NCBI GenBank assembly: GCA_030524585.1
Contig: JAUNGJ010000019.1
Coordinates: forward strand, 1-47,247
DNA: 47,247 nt
From: Eubacteriales bacterium
GTDB taxonomy: Bacteria > Bacillota > Clostridia > Lachnospirales > Lachnospiraceae
Direction of reading: 5' to 3'
Positions within the stretch are counted from its first letter, which is position 1, and each line of letters starts with the position of its first letter. The notes beneath the pieces were generated by a model, which saw only the letters and a program-made list of their open reading frames with translations, was not told the origin of the DNA and did no database searches. The position numbers were made by a program, and so were the translations under genes. Positions 31,363 through 39,047 of this stretch are shown piece by piece.

Positions 31363-31640
31363 GTGAAGATTGCAGTAATTCAGGCAGGCTCTCAAAAAGG
31401 AAAAACAATCTAATATATGATTGTGTTTTGAAGGCAGTGACAGATCAGGATTTTGAAGTGATTAATTTTGGTATTTTTCCGGAAGAAGATGTGACGTATT
31501 CTTATATAGATATAGAGATATCTTTGATGATCAGTTTGTTATTAGAGAGTGGAGCGATAGATTTTGTTGTTACTGGCTCAGTTTGTAACGAACTCGATAA
31601 CTCGGAATTTGCGGACGAGAACTGTATTAGGGAGGGGTAA
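31363..31640 (+). pseudogene. RpiB/LacAB-type sugar-phosphate isomerase remnant
   Basis: A GTG at 31363 (GGAGGT upstream) opens with KIAVIQAGSQKGK, the start of RpiB/LacA/LacB proteins. A stop appears after 16 codons and the protein continues one frame over (CVLKAVTDQDFEVINFGIFP, then SLLLESGAIDFVVTG). The match ends at VVTG, where the active-site CSSGQG should follow; the last 20 codons are unrelated. Frameshifted and truncated: not functional. Confidence 0.75.
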
Positions 31641-31642
31641 AA

Positions 31643-32446
31643 ATGCCTGAAAAAATAAAACCTATTTTGAATGGCTCTGTGGAAACAATGCTTCAAAGCT
31701 TCTACGCAAGGGCGCAGTATTCCAGAAGAAAAGGGCATAAATTCTATGACGCCAAGGCAGTGGAATTAGTAGAAAAAATCGATTATGATTTTGACGTTGC
31801 CGCAAAAGATTCTACCATGAGTAACGGCGTTATTGCAAGAACGCTTGTTTTTGATGAGCTTGTAAAAGCGTTTATTGAAGAGAATCCCGATTGTACGGTA
31901 GTCAACATTGCCTGTGGACTTGACACGAGATTTTATCGCATGGATAATGGGAAAATTACATGGTACAATATAGATCTGCCCGAAACCATCGAGGTGAGAA
32001 ATCAGATTTACGGGGAATCCGGCAGGGTATCGTCAATTGGCATTTCAGCGACTGATCCGGCGTGGGCGGAAGAAATAAAAGTGCGCGGAAAGATGATGTT
32101 TATTATCGAAGGATTGTCGATGTACCTGACACGAGAGGAAAATGCCCGAATGATCGGTATAATTCGGGAGAATTTTGACAATGCTTTTGTCCTTATGGAG
32201 TGTCTGGCAAAAAGGTGGGTATCGAAAGAAAATATCGAAAAGTCCATACAAAATACCGGAGCAAAATTCGTATTTGGAGCGGATTCTTTTGATGACATCA
32301 AGGACATTGCTCAAGGCTTTCACAAGGTAAAAGACGATGATATTGTCAGGGGTATGACGGCGATATTCCCGGCGTTGAAGCTAATTGCAGGGGTACCGAT
32401 TATCCACAAAATATCACAGAAGATCTTGATATTTGAGAAAGGGTAA
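31643..32446 (+). CDS. Class I SAM-dependent methyltransferase (LCM/PPM1-like)
   Basis: A 267-aa methyltransferase of the leucine-carboxyl-methyltransferase/Tcp-type family. SAM-binding signatures are VVNIACGLDTRFYRMD, then WYNIDLPETIEVR and FIIEGLSMYL. Bacterial members methylate carboxylates or other small molecules, often in secondary metabolism; the substrate here is unknown. GGGAGGGG lies 6-12 bases before ATG 31643. It is intact, 2 bases after the broken isomerase, in the AT-rich island. Confidence 0.87.
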   Translation: MPEKIKPILNGSVETMLQSFYARAQYSRRKGHKFYDAKAVELVEKIDYDFDVAAKDSTMSNGVIARTLVFDELVKAFIEENPDCTVVNIACGLDTRFYRMDNGKITWYNIDLPETIEVRNQIYGESGRVSSIGISATDPAWAEEIKVRGKMMFIIEGLSMYLTREENARMIGIIRENFDNAFVLMECLAKRWVSKENIEKSIQNTGAKFVFGADSFDDIKDIAQGFHKVKDDDIVRGMTAIFPALKLIAGVPIIHKISQKILIFEKG

Positions 32447-32646
32447 TGAATATTTAGCAGTATCATCCTTATCTGAACCGACCTCCAATTGTTAGGTTTT
32501 ATGTCGTAAGCGTCAAATAAAACAGTGTATAGAAAAATCGTCATCCACCTTTTATACTAAAAGGTCAATGGCTATTGACAACAAAGTTATTGAGTTTTAC
32601 ACTGGAGACATATTGGAAGAACTTAGACGATTATGAAGGAGTACAT

Positions 32647-32841
32647 ATGATTATCTATGTGATTGTTGTAGCGTGTTTGATATTGGATATAGTCAATCCT
32701 AAGATTTTATGGTACATAGACTTTTGGAAATATAAAGAAGATAAACCTGAACCATCCTCTGCATATTTGCTGATTAACAGAATTGTGGCTGTAATTGCAT
32801 TAATTATTATGATTGGAGTGTTTTGTAATGGGAGGATATGA
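32647..32841 (+). CDS. Small two-helix membrane protein (DUF6199-like)
   Basis: A 64-aa protein. AAGGAG lies before ATG 32647; the in-frame extension upstream to 32575 lacks a site. Two hydrophobic helices (about 1-18 and 44-61) flank a polar loop with NPKILWYIDFWKYKEDKPEPS. The arrangement resembles DUF6199 family membrane proteins. Function unknown. Confidence 0.65.
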   Translation: MIIYVIVVACLILDIVNPKILWYIDFWKYKEDKPEPSSAYLLINRIVAVIALIIMIGVFCNGRI

Positions 32842-33309
32842 TTTAGCGGTTAAGGAAGAATGATTTAAAACCACGGAACAAAAGGCTGGCAAAAGCAGTA
32901 GGAATTCTGCTTGTGTCAGCTTTTTTGTACCATATAATATGAATTTTAAGCTTCATCGTTAATGGAACAAAATACCGTCTTCTGGCTGACTTGATACTGG
33001 TTCTAAAAGTGAAGCTATCACTTGGTTCAGACAAATAACGGTATTAGATTACGATGAACGGATTCAAATATAACCTGTAAAAGAGAGTAGATTGTGTTCA
33101 AAGGATTTGTAATATGTGTTACAATATCGCAGAAGGAAATAGTGGTAATAATGCTGTTGGATAATCAAAATAAAACAATCACCGGGAGGGATTAAACGTA
33201 AACAGGAATTTTTGGGAGGGGAGATGGCAAGAGAGAAACTTCCGGATTATTCTTGATTTTAGATGTCTATAGGATATTTTCAAACATGTGTAGAAGAAAG
33301 TAGGGGACT
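32842..33309. other. Intergenic stretch without a recognised gene
   Basis: Starts with the terminator-like structure at 32884-32930. A TTGTAA-TATGTG-TTACAA dyad lies at 33107-33124, about 186 bases before glycerate kinase, possibly an operator of a lost gene. No frame longer than about 25 codons looks coding. The glycerate-kinase start has AGTAGGGG as a weak ribosome binding site. Confidence 0.45.
32884..32930 (+). terminator. Nested hairpin terminator
   Basis: AAGCAG (32893-32898) and CTGCTT (32907-32912) form the inner stem, GGCTGGCA with TGTCAGCT the outer one, followed by TTTTTT. Probably ends the 32647 transcript. Confidence 0.6.
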
Positions 33310-34437
33310 ATGAAGGTAGTAGTTGCAATTGATTCATTTAAGGGCAGCCTTAGCTCTATCGAGGCTGGACAGGCGGCAAAGAATGGAATATTAAAAGCGT
33401 GTCGTGCAGAGGTGGTTGTAAAACCGCTCGCAGATGGAGGAGAGGGAACCACAGAGGCGCTTGTGGAAGGGCTTGGCGGAAGATATGTGGATGTTGAAGT
33501 GGCAGGTCCGATGGGACTTCCTACAAAGGCTAAATATGGAATTATGGAAGATGGAAGAACCGGCGTTATGGAGATGGCAGAGGCTGCAGGTATGATTCTG
33601 GTAAGGAGAGAGGATCTGAATCCCTGGAGAGCATCTACAGTAGGCGTAGGTGAGATGATTAGAGATGCCATAAAAAGAGGCTGCCGGGAATTTATCATTG
33701 GCATTGGCGGCAGCGCAACAACAGAAGGCGGCATCGGTATGCTGCAGGCTTTGGGGTATACATTTTATGATGCTGATGGGAATGTACTGCCGCCTATACT
33801 GGAGAGTCTTGGCAGAATTGAAAAAATCAGTAATGAAAATGTTATGGCTGAATTACAGGAATGCCATTTTCAAATTGCCTGCGATGTGACAAATCCGCTG
33901 TGTGGCGAAAACGGAGCAGTCTATATTTATGGACCGCAGAAAGGTGTCAGGCCGGAAGAAAAGAAAATAATGGATGATGCCATGCTTCATTACGCAGGAA
34001 AGACCGCAGAATTTTTTGAAGAGGATAATAGTAAGGCGCCAGGCGCGGGGGCTGCCGGTGGCCTGGGATTTGCATTTCTCAGCTATCTGCCCAGCGTGGA
34101 GCTGAAATCAGGAATTACCATTGTTCTGGAAGCAATTGAGTTGGAAAAGGAATTGAAGGATGCGGATATTGTAGTTACCGGAGAAGGCCGGCTGGATGTT
34201 CAGACTGCGATGGGTAAGGTGCCAGTGGGGGTGGCTCATCTTGCAAAAAAGCATAATTGTAAAGTCATTGCCTTTGCGGGCGGTGTAACAGATGATGCAG
34301 GAAAGTGCAATGAAGAGGGAATTGATGCATTTTTCCCTATTGTGCGTGGAATTACAACGCTGGAGGAAGCAATGGATAAGGAAACTGCAAAGAAAAATAT
34401 GGCGCTGTGTGCAGAACAGGTTTTCCGGCTATTATAA
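33310..34437 (+). CDS. Glycerate kinase (GckA/GarK-type)
   Basis: A 375-aa glycerate kinase, phosphorylating D-glycerate to 2- or 3-phosphoglycerate in the cytoplasm. Family motifs: VVAIDSFKGSLSSIEAGQAA at the N-terminus, PLADGGEGTTEAL (about 37-49), IGGSATTEGGIGMLQALGY, GAGAAGGLGFAF and VTGEGRLDVQTAMGKVP. The usual TNDGG is TTEGG here. Length is normal. No glycerate or glucarate genes lie around; the next gene is an alpha-galactosidase with its own promoter. Confidence 0.92.
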   Translation: MKVVVAIDSFKGSLSSIEAGQAAKNGILKACRAEVVVKPLADGGEGTTEALVEGLGGRYVDVEVAGPMGLPTKAKYGIMEDGRTGVMEMAEAAGMILVRREDLNPWRASTVGVGEMIRDAIKRGCREFIIGIGGSATTEGGIGMLQALGYTFYDADGNVLPPILESLGRIEKISNENVMAELQECHFQIACDVTNPLCGENGAVYIYGPQKGVRPEEKKIMDDAMLHYAGKTAEFFEEDNSKAPGAGAAGGLGFAFLSYLPSVELKSGITIVLEAIELEKELKDADIVVTGEGRLDVQTAMGKVPVGVAHLAKKHNCKVIAFAGGVTDDAGKCNEEGIDAFFPIVRGITTLEEAMDKETAKKNMALCAEQVFRLL

Positions 34438-34473
34438 AAATGTGAAATGTCTCTGATTTTGAAAGAGCATCTG

Positions 34474-34482
34474 TGGTATAAT
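34474..34482 (+). promoter_or_regulatory. Extended -10 promoter for alpha-galactosidase
   Basis: TGG-TATAAT (TATAAT at 34477-34482) lies 37 bases before the ATG at 34520; the -35 region (CTGATT) is poor, as is common with extended -10 promoters. Confidence 0.5.
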
Positions 34483-34519
34483 ATGTACGCAGTAATATCA
34501 TTAGAAGGAGATAGTATAT

Positions 34520-36727
34520 ATGGGAATTATTGTTAATGAGAAATGCAGAACAATTACATTACATACAAAAAATACATCTTATCAGATGAAGATAGGAAAT
34601 CTGGATTATTTGTTTCACCTTTACTATGGACCTACCATATATGACGCGGATATGTCTTATCAGATCAAGCAGTATGATCGTGGATTTTCAGGGAATCCTT
34701 ATGAATCCCGGAATGCGAGAACCTTTTCGCTGGATGCTCAGCCGCAGGAATTTACAACTCAGCAGCAGGGAGACTTTCGAACAACAAGTATTGAGGTGAT
34801 TAACAGTGACGGCAGTTATTCTTTCAATGGAAAGGCAGTGGATTACAGAGTTACAAAAGGAAAATATCGTCTTGACACAATGCCGACCGTCTTTGCCTCA
34901 AAGGAGGACCATGTGGAATCTCTGGAGGTGACTCTGGCTGATGCGGTCAGTGGTGTGCAGGTCATTCTGATGTATGCAGTTTTTGAAGAAGCGGATATTA
35001 TCACCCGGGCTGTGAAGGTGAAGAATGCGGGAGAAGAACGTATTCATCTGAATAAGCTTATGTCGGTCTGTGTAGATTTCCTGAATGGCTCTGGTATGGA
35101 TCTGATTAGTCTTCCGGGTCGGTATGGGCAGGAAAGACAGGTGGAGCGGCAGCCGATGACTCATCATATTCATACGATTGGAAGTGTACGGGGAAGTTCC
35201 AGCCACCAGCAGAATCCTTTTGCTATTTTATGTGACCGGGAGGCCACCGAGGATTATGGGAAATGCTATGGTTTCTCTCTAATGTACAGTGGTAATTTCC
35301 TTGCGGAAGCAGAGCTGGACCAGTATGATCAGTTGCGGTTTGTCATGGGCATTAATCCGAAGCAGTTTGTTTATGAGGTGGGACCGGGCGAAGTTTTTGA
35401 AGGTCCGGAAGTGGTTATGGCATTTACCACGAAAGGATTGACGGGACTATCGCATCTGTATCATGATTTTTACCGTTCAAATCTGTGTCAGAGTAAATTT
35501 GTCAGAGAAGTACAGAGACCGGTGCTGATTAACAGCTGGGAAGCGGCATTTATGGATTTTGATGATGTGAAGCTTGTGAATATTGCAAAGGCGGCCAGGA
35601 ACATGGGGGTTGACCTTCTGGTGATGGATGACGGATGGTTTGGCAAACGGGACGATGACAACAGCAGCCTTGGCGATTGGTTTGTAAATGAAGATAAGAT
35701 AAAATGCGGTCTGCACAATCTGGTGGAGCAGATCAATGATCTGGGTATGAAGTTTGGCATCTGGTTTGAGCCGGAGATGGTTTCAGAGGACAGCAGGCTG
35801 TATCGGACACATCCCGAATGGACCATGCAGATACCGGGAAGACATGCAGTGCGCAGCCGCAATCAGATGGCCCTTGATATGAGCCGCAGAGAGGTTCAGG
35901 ATTATTTGATTGAAAGGGTAAATGCTATACTGGATGATGCGAATATTTATTATATGAAGTGGGATATCAACCGTTCGCTGGCGGATATTTGGTCCAATGC
36001 CCAGCCTGCAGATAGGCAGGGAGAGGTGTATCACCGCTATGTGCTTGGGCTTTACCGGGTGATGGATGGCATTATCAAGACCCATCCGGACATTTTATTT
36101 GAAGGCTGCAGCGGTGGCGGCGGACGCTACGATCCGGCGATGCTTTCTTATTATCCTCAGTACTGGGTAAGTGATAACAATCATCCGATTGACAGATTGA
36201 AGCTGCATTATGGTACTTCTTTCGTGTATCCGGTATCTACCATGGGCGCGCATATTTCTGACAGTGGAAGATTTATTCCATTGCGAACAAAGGCTGTTGT
36301 GGCTATGGGCGGTACCTTCGGTTATGAGCTTGATGCGACACATCTGTCAGAGGAAGAGCAGGCCATTTGCCGTGAGCAGAGTGACTTATTCCGCAAATAT
36401 TATCATATTATTTTTGAAGGAGACTATTACCGTCTGAGTAATCCATTTACGGTTGGCAATATGACTGCGTGGCAGCATGTTTTAAAGGATAAGAGCGAAT
36501 CTCTTTTAAGTGTTGTTGTGACAAATCTGACATGCAATGGTCCTCAGGAATATGTGAAGGCAAAGGGACTCGATCCGATGGCCATGTATACGATTAATGA
36601 TGAAGAAGAACTGTATTCCGGCTCCGCATTGATGAATGCAGGTATTCCGATTGAACGTGAAGTGCCAGAATATACGGCATTTCAGTTCCATATTAAGAAG
36701 AGTGAACAAAATACAGAGGGAGTATAG
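34520..36727 (+). CDS. Alpha-galactosidase, GH36
   Basis: A 735-aa glycoside hydrolase family 36 enzyme, releasing galactose from raffinose, stachyose and related sugars. N-terminal beta-supersandwich (about 1-330), then a catalytic barrel with LVMDDGWFGKRDDDNSSLGD, nucleophile Asp482 in MKWDINRS and acid/base Asp552 in VSDNNHPIDR; EGCSGGGGRYDP carries substrate-binding residues. C-terminal beta domain. No signal peptide, so cytoplasmic. AAGGAG lies 9 bases upstream. No transporter is adjacent, so uptake is encoded elsewhere. Confidence 0.95.
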   Translation: MGIIVNEKCRTITLHTKNTSYQMKIGNLDYLFHLYYGPTIYDADMSYQIKQYDRGFSGNPYESRNARTFSLDAQPQEFTTQQQGDFRTTSIEVINSDGSYSFNGKAVDYRVTKGKYRLDTMPTVFASKEDHVESLEVTLADAVSGVQVILMYAVFEEADIITRAVKVKNAGEERIHLNKLMSVCVDFLNGSGMDLISLPGRYGQERQVERQPMTHHIHTIGSVRGSSSHQQNPFAILCDREATEDYGKCYGFSLMYSGNFLAEAELDQYDQLRFVMGINPKQFVYEVGPGEVFEGPEVVMAFTTKGLTGLSHLYHDFYRSNLCQSKFVREVQRPVLINSWEAAFMDFDDVKLVNIAKAARNMGVDLLVMDDGWFGKRDDDNSSLGDWFVNEDKIKCGLHNLVEQINDLGMKFGIWFEPEMVSEDSRLYRTHPEWTMQIPGRHAVRSRNQMALDMSRREVQDYLIERVNAILDDANIYYMKWDINRSLADIWSNAQPADRQGEVYHRYVLGLYRVMDGIIKTHPDILFEGCSGGGGRYDPAMLSYYPQYWVSDNNHPIDRLKLHYGTSFVYPVSTMGAHISDSGRFIPLRTKAVVAMGGTFGYELDATHLSEEEQAICREQSDLFRKYYHIIFEGDYYRLSNPFTVGNMTAWQHVLKDKSESLLSVVVTNLTCNGPQEYVKAKGLDPMAMYTINDEEELYSGSALMNAGIPIEREVPEYTAFQFHIKKSEQNTEGV

Positions 36728-37365
36728 GGCATATTATGCGGGGGATTACTACATGCAGGTGAATGATAGTCAGGAAGATGTGCTGAAGGTAACAGGTTTG
36801 ACAACATCTATGTGATTCGGTTTATTCGCCAATCCTTGCTGTCTCAGAAGTAAGTGGTCATTGTAAAGACATTATTCTATTTTGATGAGATAGCCGCTAT
36901 GACAAGCCCGATCCTTTGTGACAGAGGAATTTAAAGATGAGTATCAGGCTAGGCTGTGGGAAGTGATTCCGAAAGAAGTTCAGGTAGAAAGTTGAAAAGA
37001 AACGGGGAACTTGATTTCTCACATCTCCGATGCATAATGTACTCAGAAAGGTAATCAGATGCAAGATCGGATGCTATTTCTTATTATATCGATTGTCTAT
37101 GTGGGTCAAAGCCGCAAAAATGACTCGGAATTTGATAGTCAACTGATGCTGTGGTCTGGCTTTTGATTTATTTATTGCTCTGTGATAGCTAAGACCAAAA
37201 AGAAATAAATAGATTTAACTTTAGTAATAGCAAAAGGGGCGGAAAACCGCCCCTAAAGTTTTTATGAGACTGCAATTTGGATCTGTTGACAAAGATAACG
37301 TAGGAAATCGTTCCGGACACTATAAAAGGAATTTCCGAACTACGGTCGGCGAAGTCGATGAAAAG
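36728..37365. other. 637-bp stretch with decayed coding sequence
   Basis: No intact gene. Short pieces look like old coding sequence in different frames, for example IYVIRFIRQSLLSQK (about 36805-36850), VKTLFYFDEIAA (about 36860-36900) and FVTEEFKDEYQARLWEVIPK (about 36915-36985). The middle piece resembles the end of nucleotidyltransferase-like toxin/abortive-infection proteins, but this is weak. It ends with the terminator at 37235. Confidence 0.4.
37235..37264. terminator. Bidirectional terminator
   Basis: AGGGGCGG (37235-37242), AAAA, CCGCCCCT (37247-37254), then AAAGTTTTT. An outer ACTTTAG...CTAAAGT pairing extends the stem; the minus strand also ends in CCTTTTG. It separates the galactosidase side from the minus-strand tetR. 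Confidence 0.75.
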
Positions 37366-37965
37366 TTACCCTTTATATCCCCGAATGGTGCCACATTTAT
37401 CCATGTCAGGCTGTTTCTTCGTATTTTTTATATATGGCAGTAGTCTCTCCGGGGTGGAGGCGATTACAAGATCCATGAATTCCTCCGGGGATTCTGTGGC
37501 TTTTCCTACCAGCATTTTTCTGGACATATCGCAGACGCCGTGAATCCAGAATTCAATCATGAACAAAGTCTGCTTGTCAAGCCTGTCAAGTCCTTCGTTT
37601 TTCTTGATAGTAAGAATCAGTGTATTTTTCGCCTGCATAAAGACGCTGTCGTTTAGGTTATTCTGTCCGGTATTGTCGGCGTTGGCGAAGAAACGCTGGT
37701 TTTTTTCTGCATATTGGAACAATGCGAGGAGAGCGTCGTACAAAGATTCCCCTTTTTCCAGATTTTCAAACAGTTCCTTTTCTTTTTGCAGGTACATCCA
37801 GTTGATCAGGTCATGTTTATCTTTGAAATGATTATAAAAAGAACGGGAACTTACATGACAATTTGCGGTGATTTCCTGAACGGAAATCTTGTGCAGCGGT
37901 TTTTTTGAGAGCAGCTCCATAGCAGAATCAGCCAGAATCTGCTTGGTACTTCGTTTTTCCAGCAT
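37366..37965 (-). CDS. TetR-family regulator of the SDR/flavin-reductase pair
   Basis: A 199-aa TetR repressor. N-terminal HTH: KISVQEITANCHVSSRSFYN with HFKDKHDLINW. The C-terminal ligand domain resembles the DhaS/TetR_C type. GGGGTGAAG lies before ATG 37965. It is transcribed away from the SDR/OYE operon, with a consensus promoter (TTGAAC-17-TATAAT) and a perfect 8-bp dyad in the shared 224-bp intergenic region. It therefore probably represses the operon and releases it when a substrate or product binds. Confidence 0.88.
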   Translation of the reverse strand: MLEKRSTKQILADSAMELLSKKPLHKISVQEITANCHVSSRSFYNHFKDKHDLINWMYLQKEKELFENLEKGESLYDALLALFQYAEKNQRFFANADNTGQNNLNDSVFMQAKNTLILTIKKNEGLDRLDKQTLFMIEFWIHGVCDMSRKMLVGKATESPEEFMDLVIASTPERLLPYIKNTKKQPDMDKCGTIRGYKG

Positions 37966-38023
37966 AAAATTACTTCACCCCAGTAAATATCTTGCGTAAG
38001 CATTTTAATGAATACTCCTATAC

Positions 38024-38052
38024 ATTATAGCTAATTATTTTTGCGCGTTCAA
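38024..38052 (-). promoter_or_regulatory. Promoter of the tetR gene
   Basis: On the minus strand: TTGAAC (38052-38047), 17-base spacer, TATAAT (38029-38024), 58 bases before the tetR start at 37965. Confidence 0.7.
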
Positions 38053-38085
38053 TGGAAAACTGGAAAAATTGCACACTTTTCCTGA

Positions 38086-38105
38086 ATTGTGAAATGATTC
38101 ACAAT
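38086..38105. promoter_or_regulatory. Probable TetR operator
   Basis: ATTGTGAA-ATGA-TTCACAAT is a perfect 8-bp dyad with a 4-base spacer, the typical size of a TetR site, between the tetR and SDR genes. A wider inverted repeat, TCAATGGAA (38049-38057)/TTCCATTGA (38122-38130), brackets it, and its left arm overlaps the tetR -35 box. Confidence 0.7.
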
Positions 38106-38189
38106 ACGAAAAGAACATGAATTCCATTGAGCAGAGAGAAGAATTATACTGTTCATATCAAGTAAGCCACGGGAGAAGGAGGAACAGTT

Positions 38190-39032
38190 ATGGACAGTTA
38201 TATCAAAGAAAATTATATCAAAGACAAGGTAATCATCATTACCGGAGCTGCCAGTGGATTTGGAAAATTAGTTGCGGAAAAGACAACTGCTATGGGTGCA
38301 AAGGTCGTATGCGGAGACCGCCAGAAGGAGAAGCTGATCGAAGCGGTTGAGGCAATTCAGAAAAACGGTGGGGAAGCGGTGTACGCAGTGACTGATGTCA
38401 CGAAGAAAGAGGACGTGGACGCTCTGGCAAAACTTGCAGTAGATACATACGGAAGAATCGACATCCTTTTGAATAATGCAGGTACGATGCCGCTCAGCTT
38501 TTTTGCAGATCATGAGAGAGCATGGAAGGCATGGGATGACTGCATCGACACAAATATCAAGGGCGTTGTATATGGAATCAGCGCTGTGTACGATCAGATG
38601 ATGGCACAGGAAAAAGGACAGATTATTAATATTTCTTCGATTTATGCAAATCATGCAGTAGTTGGCGGATGCGTATACCAGGCATCCAAAATTGCGATCA
38701 AATACATTTCGGACGTGCTGCGGCAGGAAGCGTGGGGAAAAATTAAAGTTACAACTGTGAAGCCGACGGGTATTCCAACAACGGGATTGTTCGATTGTAT
38801 CATCAATCAGGAGACGACAATCGGAATCATCGGACAGAATGCGCTTGCAACAATGGCAATGCAGCAGGAACTTCCGGGACGCCCGGATCTTACCGAGCAG
38901 GACAGCATAAGAAATATGTACATTGACCCGTCTGTAATGGCGGATAATATCGTTTATGTTATGAACCAGCCGTGGGGCGTAAATATCAGTGACATTACAG
39001 TGCGGAGCTCAGGAGAGCCTTATCTGGTATAA
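38190..39032 (+). CDS. Short-chain dehydrogenase/reductase
   Basis: A 280-aa classical SDR, NAD(P)H-dependent oxidoreductase acting on an alcohol/ketone. Cofactor motif TGAASGFG (about 19-26) with GDR after the second strand, then NNAG and the active site INISS with Tyr163-x3-Lys167 (YQASK). The C-terminus is longer than average. AGAAGGAGG precedes ATG 38190. It is followed after 15 bases by a BaiCD/BaiH-like flavoprotein, so the pair may perform a dehydrogenation and an enoate reduction on one molecule, as in bile-acid or steroid pathways. Substrate not determinable. Confidence 0.9.
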   Translation: MDSYIKENYIKDKVIIITGAASGFGKLVAEKTTAMGAKVVCGDRQKEKLIEAVEAIQKNGGEAVYAVTDVTKKEDVDALAKLAVDTYGRIDILLNNAGTMPLSFFADHERAWKAWDDCIDTNIKGVVYGISAVYDQMMAQEKGQIINISSIYANHAVVGGCVYQASKIAIKYISDVLRQEAWGKIKVTTVKPTGIPTTGLFDCIINQETTIGIIGQNALATMAMQQELPGRPDLTEQDSIRNMYIDPSVMADNIVYVMNQPWGVNISDITVRSSGEPYLV

Positions 39033-39047
39033 GAGGAGGAAGCTAAA

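Noticed and set aside
33107-33124. TTGTAA-TATGTG-TTACAA dyad upstream of glycerate kinase
   Set aside because: Too far (about 186 bases) from the gene and no promoter around it could be identified; mentioned only in the intergenic entry.
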